Below are positions 9,586-20,280 of a stretch of DNA of 64,000 nt, one piece after another. The first letter of the stretch is position 1. The number at the start of each line of letters is the position of its first letter. The stretch covers positions 368,644,271 to 368,708,270 of the forward strand of contig NC_080672.1 in NCBI RefSeq assembly GCF_030247195.1, read 5' to 3'. The stretch is from Topomyia yanbarensis. Lineage: Eukaryota > Arthropoda > Insecta > Diptera > Culicidae. Made by a program: the position numbers and the translations under genes. A model generated the notes under the pieces. That model ran no database searches. It was not told the origin of the DNA and was given only the letters and a program-made list of their open reading frames with translations.

Positions 9586-10990
9586 ACATTTCTTATAAAA
9601 GAAATGTATAGAATTCGCTCAAACTTTCAAGATTTTTTCCGAGGCCCGGAGGGCCGAGTCTTATATACCAATCGACTCAGCTCGACGATTTGGGACAATG
9701 TCTGTGTGTGTGTGTGTCTGTGTGTGTGTGTGTGTGTAACGGACTAATTCTCATTCGTGTTTCTCAGTAATGGCTGAACCGATCTTATCCAAACCAATTT
9801 TAAATGAAAGAACTAAAAAACAGTATGAACGCTATTAATTTGTTTTTGATTCTGATGTTCAGTTTCCAAGATATGAATATTTGAATGCGTAAAAATGGCG
9901 TTTTTTGCAGTTTTTTTTAAATTATCTGCCGAAATTGACAATATAGATTAACAATTTATATGTTTTTAGACAGCTTTAACGAATACCTTTCGAACAAGCT
10001 ATAGACTGTTGAAATCGGACTATTATCAAAAGAGATATTTAACATTAAATGCGGACGAAAGATTTTTATCATTTCCCATTGCCAGAAATATGACCAAAAA
10101 CATGTAATCTATTATTAACGCCAAAACGGCTTATTTTAGGTCAATAGTATCTTCGGAGAATTTAATGGAGGTAATATGCCCTTTCTCTTGGTATTGTGCT
10201 TTTGCTGATTAATCCCCCTATGAGTGAGATATTTTCACAAATTTTCTTGGAAGTGATTATATCGAAATGATGCCTTCAGCAAATTTGTAGCTCTTACTTT
10301 TGCGAATAACTTTACTGAAGACTTCAAATATCTATTTTGAATACTTTAAAAGTTATGGCTTGTTGTTTGTGGATTACTCTTTGTCGCCTATTTATTGTTC
10401 AATATAGTAATAATCCATTGAAATAAGCTAAACATTATTTCGATAAAACGAATTTTGTATTTCATTTTACTATCTACAACCGCTAGAAATAATCACCGAA
10501 CACTTCCAAGTTGTCTGGAAGGAACTTGATAACTTATCAGTACAAAAATGTTCATTTATGCGAACCTTCTGACTGCAATTTTTCTAACTTATAATAATCG
10601 GATCGATCTGAAACATATCGGAAAATGAAAAGCGAAATAAATAACTCCAAGCAACGGCGTAGCCAAGAGAAGGTTTTGAGGTTTAACACCATACAACCCC
10701 CCCCCCCCCCCGCGCCGAAAAAAATATTGGATTGAAGTTGAAAATTTATTGATGCAGACTGATTTAATTCAATACTACAATAACAATTATCTGATCCGTA
10801 GATTGATAACCTGTTGTTGTAAACGTCATGAGGACTTTTGATAAATTGTCGGAATGGGGTCCTGATATGTAACTGATCTATTGGTCTTGATTTCACAGTT
10901 GTCTAATAGCATCAATATCAAATTCCTGCCTGAAAACCTTCCAATAGAAAATTCCAGAGTTCTGTAATCAATCATAATTCTCAGATTTAT
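9586..10990. repeat. Interspersed repeat A, copy 1
   Basis: This 1.4-kb segment starts ACATTTCTTATAAAAGAAATG, carries the mosquito-type core GAGGCCCGGAGGGCCGAGT and a (TG)n tract at about 9701-9738, and is almost identical to 13769-15180. It includes a 15-C run near 10700 that is not conserved in the other copy. It has no protein-coding potential that I recognise. Confidence 0.8.
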
Positions 10991-11289
10991 TTTCAAATTT
11001 TCAGCTTTTTTCCTACACAATATTACGAAAGCTTATTACACAATTTTTCCTAATAGGTTTGTGAAAATTATAAACTATTTGAAATTTTTTAATAGTTTTA
11101 TTTTTTATTTAACCGTGATTTTTTAATAAATAGTGATCATCGCTTCACAACGTAGTCTATTTTTCATGGTTTGCGGTGAGCACGAACTCTCGAATTGCTG
11201 AACTGAAAATTATGGAATAGAAATTAATTTTTAGTATTCTTTACAGACCCGCTGGTGCCCTAAGACGATTTCGCTAGATTTTTAGAGCA

Positions 11290-12475
11290 CTGTGAACTAG
11301 ACTGCCCAGAAAAATGATGAATTTTTGAAAACTCAATCGGCCCACCCCTGAGTAGATTCCTAGTCCCACCAGGAGTACTTGTACCAAATTTGAAGCAAAT
11401 CGGACAAGTCTAACTACCGGACCAACGTGCCTGAAGTTTATATTGGATTTTTCAACAATTTACATGTAGAAAACTCACTAGCTCGTATTTTCGCCGCTAG
11501 GTGGCACTGTATACAACGTATTATCACTGTAAGTGAAAATAAGAAAGATATTTTAATTATCTACAACTTTGTCGCAGACTGCTAGTAAATCCGGCTATGT
11601 TAAAAGAAGTTATTAAACTTTTAACGAAGTGATGTCTGAGTCAGTTTTGCATGGGGCCTAGCAGTGCATGGTTGTGTATCAGTACTCGACTCCCGCGAAC
11701 TATATATTTTTGTGAAATAATGGTTAGATTTAGCCGAATAGTATGTTTACAAGAATTATAGTAAATAATACGAGTTATGTTTTGGTTAGAAAATTTTAGT
11801 TCCACCTGTGACCGCATAGAGGGCGCCACTACTAACTTTTCGTAGAAAAGAGATAGAGTATCAAGATGTTCAGTAGAAATACTGAAAAATGCCTGTTCTA
11901 TAACTTTGTAGAAGACACCAAATTTCTATCTCTCTCCGTTGAAAAGTTAGTGTTGGCGCCCTCTATGCGGTAACAGGTGGAACTAAAATTTTCTAATCAA
12001 AGCATGACTCGTATTATTTACTATAATTCTTCTGAACATACCATTGAGCTAAACCTAACGATTATTTCACAAAAATGTTTAGTTCGTGTGAATCGAGTAC
12101 TGATACACAACCATGCACTATTAGGCCCCATGCACAACTGACTCAGACATCACTTCGTTAAAAGTTTAATAACTTCTTTTAATAAAGTCGGATTTACTTG
12201 CAGTCTTCGACGAAGTTGTAGACAATTCAATTATCCTTCTTATTTTCACTTACAGTGATAATACGATGCATACAGTGCCACCTAGCGGCGAAAATGCGTG
12301 CTGGTGGGTTTTCTCCATGTAAATTGTTGAAAATTCCCATGCAAATTTCAGGCCCGTTGGTCCGGTAGTTAGACTTGTCCGATTTGCTTCAAATTTGGAG
12401 CAAGTACTCCTGGTGGGACTAGGAATCGACGCAGAGGTGGGCCGATAGGGGTCATTTTTTTCCTGTCACCCTACT
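11290..12475. repeat. Large foldback element inside repeat A/B unit 1
   Basis: The left arm (about 11290-11860) and right arm (about 11924-12475) are inverted copies separated by about 60 bp. Shared blocks include CGGCCCACC, CCTAGTCCCACCAGGAGTACT, AATCGGACAAGTCTAACTACC, GGCACTGTAT/ATACAGTGCC and CATAGAGGGCGCC. The arms are each about 560 bp and differ at scattered sites. No frame in it resembles a known protein. Transcripts across it would fold into a long hairpin. Confidence 0.83.
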
Positions 12476-13077
12476 GTGCACCCAGTGCATTAACGCAAGT
12501 GACGGAAGGTTATCGAAAAGTTTCATGAAAATGAAAGTTCCAGTAATGATGATGATTTTCCCAAACGGTTCGTTTTCGTGAGGTTTTTATTTGTTCTTTG
12601 GCATTAGGATTAGCGATAATAATTCAAATCAAGAATACTACTGGGAAGTCACCTTTAGAAAAAGTCGATGTCGAAGTAAAATTTGGAACTATGCACGCAT
12701 GCACTTCAGAGATAGCGTGATATCAGGAGCTGCGATTTCATTTCAACGCTTTTTTGTGAAAAGGGCGATACTTACAAATGTAAACATAGGGCTTTTTTCT
12801 TACATGCGAATGAGGGCTTTGAAACGTAACAAATTAACCTAAAAATTTTGATTCTACGATATTGCTTTCTTAAACTACAGCAAAAAAAACAACGGGCGAT
12901 ACTGTATTTTTGTTTGTTTATTTAAAGTTTCGCCTTCCACGCTCCATGCAAACAAACAGGGCGATACTTTTTTTGCTAGCAGTTTAGAGGCGAAACTGTT
13001 ATTTTCGTATATTTTAGGATTATCAAACTGATACCAGCTGAAAATATTAACAATGATCTCTATTGAAAAAACCCGGA

Positions 13078-13768
13078 CGAAATCGGTGGTGTAAAACGGT
13101 AGTTATTGTAAAAAAACGTAAGGGCGATACTTCAATGCTGATAGATGGGACCGAAAAAGTAAACAATCGCCAAAGGGGCGATACTATCATTTTGTCAATT
13201 TCAATAGCAAAAACAAATTTTAATTTAATAATTTCAAATACTTTATGAAGTTTTGGGTTTCGATCACTGAATCATGCAATCTAGGATGTCAAAAAACACA
13301 ATAGTTCTTAAATAGGAAATAAAACCAAGTCTGGAAATATTCACTGTTGATTTTCTTTGAATGGTATCACTGCTAGTATCGCCCTTTTCAAGAAAAAGCG
13401 TTGATTTCTTAGTTCTCAGTCGCGTTGGAAATTTGAGTAAAGTATAAACTTCAAATCGATTCAAAAAAAAAATCCACCACAATATAGATATTTTATTAAC
13501 AGAGCGTTAACAATAATTCGTTGGTATGTCTATTTTATGGGCCATTTTTTCGCTTTCCCATTGATTTGGTTTGAGATTTCTAGCACTGATGTTGTCCTAT
13601 GCTGATTTGAGCGGTTCTCTGAGTCCTGCCACTATCCCATGTAGTATGTGTTATCAAAAACATCGCGAAGCATCAAGTTCTAAATGCTCTCAAACGATAT
13701 AATATCAGAAGAGAGTGATAAGAGTTATAAGAAATGTCTCATCACACTGTTAGGTGGATTAAACACGT
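13078..13768. repeat. Interspersed repeat B, copy 1
   Basis: The segment contains several GGGCGATACT words and ends GTTAGGTGGATTAAA. A near-identical copy lies at 16643-17358. It abuts the second copy of repeat A, so A...B/A...B stand in tandem. The GGTGGATTAAA end resembles the end of repeat C, which suggests related families. Confidence 0.78.
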
Positions 13769-15180
13769 TTTACATTTCTTATAAAAGAAATGTATAGAAT
13801 TCGCTCAAACTTTCAAGATTTTTTCCGAGGCCCGGAGGGCCGAGTCTTATATACCAATCGACTCAGCTCGACGATTTGGGACAATGTCTGTGTGTGTGTG
13901 TGTGTGTCTGTGTGTGTGTGTGTATGTAACGGACAAATTCTCATTCGTGTTTCTCAGCAATGGCTGAACCGATCCTATCCAAACCAATTTTAAATGAAAG
14001 AACTAAAAAACAGTATGAACGCTATTAATTTGTTTTTGATTCTGATGCTTAGTTTCTAAGATATGAATGTTTGAATGCGTAAAAATGGCGTTTTTCGAAG
14101 TTTTATCAAATTATCTGCCGAAATTGACAATATAGATTAACAATTTATATGTTTTTAGACAGATTTAACGAATACCTTTCGAACAAGCTATAGATTGTTG
14201 AAATCGGACTATTATCAAAAGAGATATTTAACATTAAATGCGGACGAAAGATTTTTATCATTTCCCATTGCCAGAAATATGACCAAAAACATGTAATCTA
14301 TTATTAACGCCAAAACGGCTTATTTTAGGTCAATAGTATCTTCGGAGAATATAATGGAGGCAATACGCCCTTTCTTTTGGTATTGTGCTTTTACTGATTA
14401 ATCTCCTTATGAGTGAGATATTATCACAAATTTTCTTGGAAGTGGTTATATCGAAATGATGCCTTCAGCAAATTTGTAGCTCTTACTTTTGCGAATAACT
14501 TTACTGAAGACATAAAATATCTATTTTGAATACTTTAAAAGTTATGGCTTGTTGTTTGTGGATTACCTTTTGTCGCCCATTTATTGTTCAATATAGTAAT
14601 AATCCATTGAAATAAGCCAAACATTATTACGATAAAAAGAATTTTGTATTTCATTTTTCTATCTACAACCGCTAGAAATAATCACCGAACACTTCCAAGT
14701 TGTCTGGAAGGAACTTGATACCTTATCAGTGCAAAAATGTTCATTTGTACGAACCGTCTGACTGCAATTTTTCTAACTTATAACCAACGGATCGATCGGA
14801 AACATATCGGAAAATGAAAGTGAAGTAAATAACTCCAAGCAACAACGTAGCCAAGAGAAGGTTTTGGGGTTTAACAACTTCCCTCCCTGCCACACCCAAA
14901 AAATATATTGGATTGCAATTGAAAATTTATTGATGCAGACTGATTTAATTCAGTATTACAATAACAATTATCTGATCCGTAGATTGATAACCTGTTGTTG
15001 AAAACATCATGAGGACTTTGGATAAATTGTCAGAATGGGGTCCTGATATGTAATTGATCTATTGGTCTTGATTTCACAGTTGCCTAATATCATCAATATC
15101 AAATTCCTGCCTGAAATCATTCCAATAGAAAATTCCAGAGTTCTGTAATCAATCATAATCCTCAGATTTCTTTTCAAATT
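13769..15180. repeat. Interspersed repeat A, copy 2
   Basis: This is a near-identical direct repeat of 9586-10990, with the same (TG)n tract (about 13886-13924). It diverges after the CCTCAGATTTCTTTTCAAATT region, where the downstream sequence is unrelated to that following copy 1. Confidence 0.8.
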
Positions 15181-15275
15181 GAGCTCGCTTTTGTATAGAT
15201 GTACTGTAATGAGGGTCTTTATTTAATAGAAAGCGAAGTAAAAATTGATTTAATGTCTATGAAACATTTGCTAAA

Positions 15276-16115
15276 AATGTTTTTGCCTTTCTCATTCACT
15301 CTAAAATTCGTCAATCTAATCCCGACCGGGAGGGCCGAGTGTCATATGCCAATCGACTCAGTTCGTCGAGATAGGAGAATGTATGTGTGTATGTATGCAT
15401 GTGTGTGTATGTGTGTATGTGGAAAAAAATATGACCTCTGTTAATCAGAGATGGCTGGATCGATTTGCACAAAGTTAGTCTCAAATGAAAGGTACAACCT
15501 TCCCATCGGCTGCAATTGATTTTTTTATTGATTGGACTTCCGGTTCCGGAGTTAGGAGTTGAAGAGTGCAATCACACAGCAAATTCCCATATAAACTGAA
15601 ATGAAAAATTTTCAAAATCAAATTTGTATTTTTGATGCCAAATGACTTTATAATGCATGAACCATTGAGATTTGATATAAACTCGAAAAAATAATGTTTG
15701 AAAAAAATTGATTTTTTGGACTTTTTTGCCTTTCTCATATAGAAAGGTTATGCAATCACTCTAAAAATCGTCAATCATACCGGCCCGGAGGGAGTATGCA
15801 GTGAGGGGTTACTGTTTTAAAATTAAAACTAGTTTAAAATTTCTTAACAAGTTGAAAATTTTCGGCAGGACCCGGACCTCCCGGATCTTACTATGTGATA
15901 CTGAAACATCGCTTGAAACCAGCGGCGGTCAAGCGATGTTTCAGTATCACATAGTATCTCAAGATCGTGGCTGTCGATCCATTGTTTATATGTGCAAATC
16001 GTACTGAACATGTAATATTCATTTCCACCATAGTATTGAACATAACCAGCCATGGAATCGTAGTCTGGACAAATGAGAAAAGCCCAATTGCACCACTAGG
16101 TGGATCAAAATAGGT
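15276..16115. repeat. Interspersed repeat C, copy 1
   Basis: It starts TTTTTGCCTTTCTCATTCAC, carries GGAGGGCCGAGTGTCATATG and CGACTCAGTTCGTCGAGA, a TATGTGTGTATG microsatellite, and the phrase GACTTCCGGTTCCGGAGTTA. It ends ATTGCACCACTAGGTGGAT. A second copy at 60330-61265 follows the same order. Part of a third lies at 29875-30000. I associate this family with mosquitoes. It encodes nothing evident here. Confidence 0.8.
15890..15955. repeat. Perfect 26-bp hairpin within repeat C
   Basis: Bases 15890-15915 pair perfectly with 15930-15955, leaving a 14-nt loop. The other copy of repeat C (near 61085-61150) has only the right-arm sequence, so the left arm is a local inverted duplication peculiar to this copy. 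Confidence 0.9.
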
Positions 16116-16642
16116 TTTTATTTTGGGAATGCGTCGAGTTGAGACGAAAACGTAATATGATTAATAACGAGGATAACACTTTCCGAATGTAGAGCGAAAT
16201 TTATGAAAAATGACGATTTCCATTCGACTCTAGCAGGTCCTGGTCGATTTTGATGAGAATTTGATTTTTGTTGTATGACCAATTATATGTATAGGTCAAA
16301 TGTTCCAAAACAATAATTTAAGGTCAAGATAGCATCATTTTGAAACCGCCAATTTCGGAGGTTTAGTATCTTCGATGAGTTTTACTAACGAACAGCGCAT
16401 CATTTGATAAAGTAATTTTGACGGTATATCGTCCAAGAAGTATTTATGGTGAATTTTCTCAGGTTAATATTCATGACTACAATAAAGTCTCAACAAATTT
16501 GCTAAAGACACGAACTCTGTTACTATTGTCTGAAAAATTAATTCTGCATAATTTTAAAACTTCAAAAATTACGGTTTCGGAATTATGCCGTTTGGATAGT
16601 AAGATCGATTTTCACCAGACTCCCACAAATTGTTAAATTGGT

Positions 16643-17358
16643 ATTGTAAAAAAACGTAAGGGCGATACTTCAATGCTGATAGGTGGGACCGAAAAATTAA
16701 CCAACGCCAAAGGGACTATATTCTATATATACTATCATTTTGTCAATTTCAATAGCAAACACAAATTTTAATTTAATAATTTCAAATACTTTATGAAGTT
16801 TTGGGTTTCGATCACTGAATCGTGCAATCTAGGATGTAAAAACACAATAGTTCTTAAATAGGGAATAAAACCAAGTCTGGAAATATTCACTGTTGATTTT
16901 CTTTGAATGGTATCACTGCTACTATCGCTTTTTTCAAGAAAAAGCGTTGATTTCTTAGTTCTCAGTCGCGTTGTAAATTTGAGTAAAGTATAAACTTAAA
17001 TCGATTTTTTGGCTCAGTACAATATACATAACCCCTTTAGGAAAATTCAGTTTTCCCACCACAATGCATTTATTGAGGAATTTAGATATTTTATTAACAG
17101 AGCATTAGCAATAATTCGTTTGTATGTCTATTGGCCATTTTTTCGCTTTCCCATTGATTTGGTTTGAGATTTCTAGCACTGATGTTGTCCTATGCTGATT
17201 TGAGCGATTCTCTGAGTCCTGCCACTATCCCATGTAGTATGTGTTATCAAAAACATCGCGAAGCTTCAAGTTCTAAAAGTTCTCAAACGATATAATATCC
17301 GAAGAGAGTGATAAGAGTTATAAGAAATGTCTCATCACACTGTTAGGTGGATTAAAAG
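16643..17358. repeat. Interspersed repeat B, copy 2
   Basis: A direct repeat of 13078-13768 with small insertions, for example about 50 bp near 17010-17070. It ends GTTAGGTGGATTAAAAGCG and then runs into the right inverted end of the TTAA composite. Confidence 0.78.
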
Positions 17359-17689
17359 CGTTTTTTCGAAAGACATTGTACAAAAATCTTCGTTACCGAG
17401 TCGTTTGTCGATATTTTTGCATAGAAAAATTATAGCATGTGATTAAAATGATAAACTATAATGAACAAAAGTTTCGATAAATTTGCTTCCCGCAAAGTTC
17501 TAAAAAAAATTCGCAAAAAAAGTATTTTTTTTTCACGCTGAAACCTTAACACTCCCGCCCCCCTTAATTAGTGACCTGTAATTGTGGAAATTTCAGTAAA
17601 TTTTTTGACGCCTTAGATATCGTGAGGTATTGAATAAATATAAGTCAATAGGTAACGGAAATTGTTTATTGACGGCACAGTGACGACCA

Positions 17690-18555
17690 TCATCAATATG
17701 GGTGTCATTTGAAAGGGGGTGGTGAGTAGACATCGGAAATTGACGATTAACACCATTTTTAAATCAATTATAGCGACTTCCGATTACCACAAAACAGTGA
17801 AAACCATCACCAATGTGGTCAGTGAACTTCGCAAATTGATGATAAACGACATTTTTAAAACCATGATGACTACTTCCGTATACCTTAAAAAAGTGAACCA
17901 TTATCAATATGGGTGGCTGCGGACATCGGAATTGGTGATTAACGCCATTTTAGAATCCAAGAAAACGGCTATCACATAACTGTGAAAACCATCAACAATA
18001 TGGATGTTATTTGAAAGAGGTGGTCGATGGACATCGGAAATTGATGATTAAAGCCATTTTTAAATCCAAGATGGAAGCTTTCGGTTACCAGAAAATAGAG
18101 AGAACCATCATCAATATGGGTATCATTTAAAAGCGGGTAGTGTGCTGACATCAGAAATTAATGATTAAAGCCTTTTGTAAATTTCAGATGGCAACTTTCG
18201 GTTACTACAAAACAGCGAAAACCTTCATCAACATGGGTGTCATTTTAAAGAGTATGCTGAGTAGATAACACGAATTGATGATTAACGCCGTTTTAAAATC
18301 CAAGACGGCGACTTCCGGTTACTATAAAATAGAGAGACCAATAATCAATATAGGTGATTTAATGGCGGGTGGTCTGAAGGCATCATAAATTGATGATCAA
18401 CGCCATTTTAAAATGCAAGATGGCGACTTTGAATAACAGAAAATAGAGAGATGCATTATCAATGTTATTGCCATTTGAAACAGGGTGGTCAGTAGACATC
18501 TGAAATCGATGATTAACGCCATTTGGAAATCCGAAATGGCGGCTTCCGTTTAATA
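17690..18555. repeat. ~110-bp tandem repeat array, part 1
   Basis: A degenerate unit of about 110 bp recurs some eight times: ACATCGGAAATTGATGATTAA, CGCCATTTTNAAATCCAAGA, TGGCGACTTCCGGTTACCA, AAACCATCATCAATATGGGT and GTCATTTGAAAGGGGGTGGT. The array continues at 19630-20280 after a mariner insertion, and related head-to-head units occur at 37935-38150. It contains no gene. Confidence 0.85.
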
Positions 18556-19622
18556 TCAAATTGGATTACGGAGTGCATTGGATCAAAATCAACCACATCA
18601 AATTGGATCACGGAAAAAAACGCTGTAAAAATTAACTAGTAAACCGATCCTTTTTAAACTTTCACACAATAAAATATAACCCATTAGTAAGCTTTTGGCC
18701 TATTTATTTCATTCAACTTCAGTACCATAACCATACGCTCGCACCTTACGCTTAACTCCACTTGATTAACTCTGTAAAACATCTGGCCGTAGCTTCTTCT
18801 GTATGGAAACCTATAGCTTTTTCTTCATGTTATCCTCAGATTTGACCTCCTTGTGATGCTTCCGTAATGCCTGCATCATAATTGCTTAGTATTTTTCGAT
18901 AGGCCTTAGTTCCGGTGCGTTGGGAGTTTGTCAAATATACTTTGCGATTTTGGGACAACAATTTTTTTATCATACCATAACCATAATTTTGCGATTTTTC
19001 CATAAAAATTATGAAAATTACTCAACATTCTTCTAAAGAAACGTCTATGTTTCAATAAAAATTTAGACAGAGCATTCAATTTCGCATTCAACGACCATTA
19101 TCATCGAAATTGGTTGAAAAATGGCACAATTTTTTTTTCTGAATTTAAAACTTGCTCGCATAAACTCTTAAGGGGTCAGTGAGGTATTGTCTCGCACTAG
19201 AAGATGCCTTAGTTCCGGTGCGTTGGGAGGGATTCATGTCGTTGGTTACGAAAATGACCCCGTTGGCCTCGTACCACTCCAGGATAAAATTTGAATAGTG
19301 GCACATAGCTAGATCCGACCAGAAGATCGTAGGGCCCTCGTGTTGCTTCAAAACAGGAAGCACACGCTTCTGTAGAAACTCCTTCAGGTAGATATCCCTA
19401 AATACAGTATCGGTATAGTCACGAACGGCGCACTCCGTTTGCCACATGAGCAGATCGCTTGCCAAATCATGTATTTATTAACAAACTTTGAAAGTTTCTG
19501 CTTCCTTACATCCTCCGGAGCATCAAGCTTGTACTGAACGGAAGCTGCCGGAAGTCCGTCTTGCCGTAAGTCTCATCATTCATGATGATACACTGAGGCT
19601 TCGTCAACATCTGAGTAAACAG
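18556..19622 (-). pseudogene. Broken mariner-type (DD37E-like) transposase
   Basis: On the minus strand the frames show, in order: the first catalytic Asp in MNDETY (about 19575), VNKYMIWQAICSCGKRSAPF, YLKEFLQKRVLPVL, the second Asp in FWSDLAMCHYSN (about 19310), LEWYEANGVIFV, and, after an interruption, the third catalytic residue in LRPIEKY (about 18905). These belong to the mosquito mariner group in which intact relatives space the last two acidic residues by 37. Frameshifts occur near 19500 and 19230. About 280 bp are inserted between the second and third catalytic residues, flanked by a 23-bp direct repeat (18904-18926 and 19209-19231). The N-terminal DNA-binding part is missing. It sits inside the 110-bp tandem array and is inactive. 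Confidence 0.88.
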
Positions 19623-19629
19623 AAAATAA

Positions 19630-20280
19630 TATTAAATATGGGTGAGATTTGAAAGGGAGTGTTCAGTAAACATCGAAAAATTGATGATTGACACCATTTT
19701 CAAATCTAAGATGACTACTTCCGGTTACCAGAATATGGAGAGAACCATCATCAATATGGATATCATTTGAAAGAGGATGCTCTATAGACACCGAAAATTG
19801 ATGATCAACCTCGTTATGAAATCCATAAAACTATGTAAACCATCATCAATATGGCTGTCATTTGAAACGGGGTAGTAAGTAGACATCGGAAATCGATGAT
19901 TGACGCCATTTTGAAACCCAAGATGGTGAATTCTGGTTAACAGAAAAAAGAGAGAACCATCAGTAATATCGATGTCATTTGAAAGGGGGTTGTCAGTAGA
20001 CATCCGAAATTGATGATTAACGCTATTTAGAAATCCAAGACGACGGTTACCAGAAAATAGGGAGCATCAGCGTCAATGTAGGTGTCATTTGAAAAGGGGT
20101 GGTCAGTAGACATCTGAAATCGATGATTAACACTGTAACGCCTGGTTACCAGAAAATAGAAAGAATCAGCATGAATGAGTTTCAATCGAAAAGGGGTCGT
20201 CAGTAGACATCGGAAATTGATGATTAGTGCAATTTTGAAATCCAAGACGGCGATTTCCGGCTACCATGAAATAGGGAGTT
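19630..20280. repeat. ~110-bp tandem repeat array, part 2
   Basis: The same units as 17690-18555 resume right of the mariner remnant, with GTCATTTGAAAGGGGNTNGT and CATCGGAAATTGATGATTAA words in about six copies. It contains no gene. Confidence 0.85.

Larger units (their letters stand above)
9064..17563. mobile_element. TTAA-flanked composite element with ~185-bp inverted ends
   Basis: TTAA at 9060-9063 is followed by a 20-G run (9064-9083) and then about 165 bp (to ~9243). This block returns inverted at about 17365-17563 and ends in CCCCCC followed by TTAA (17564-17567). Shared blocks include CAGCGTGAAAAAAA, TAGAACTTTGCG, TTTTTCTATGCAAAAAT and GACAAACGACTCGG. TTAA targets with G/C-run ends resemble piggyBac-type insertions. 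The 8.5 kb between the ends is filled by other repeats described separately, so the original element was probably much smaller. No transposase was recognised. Confidence 0.6.
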
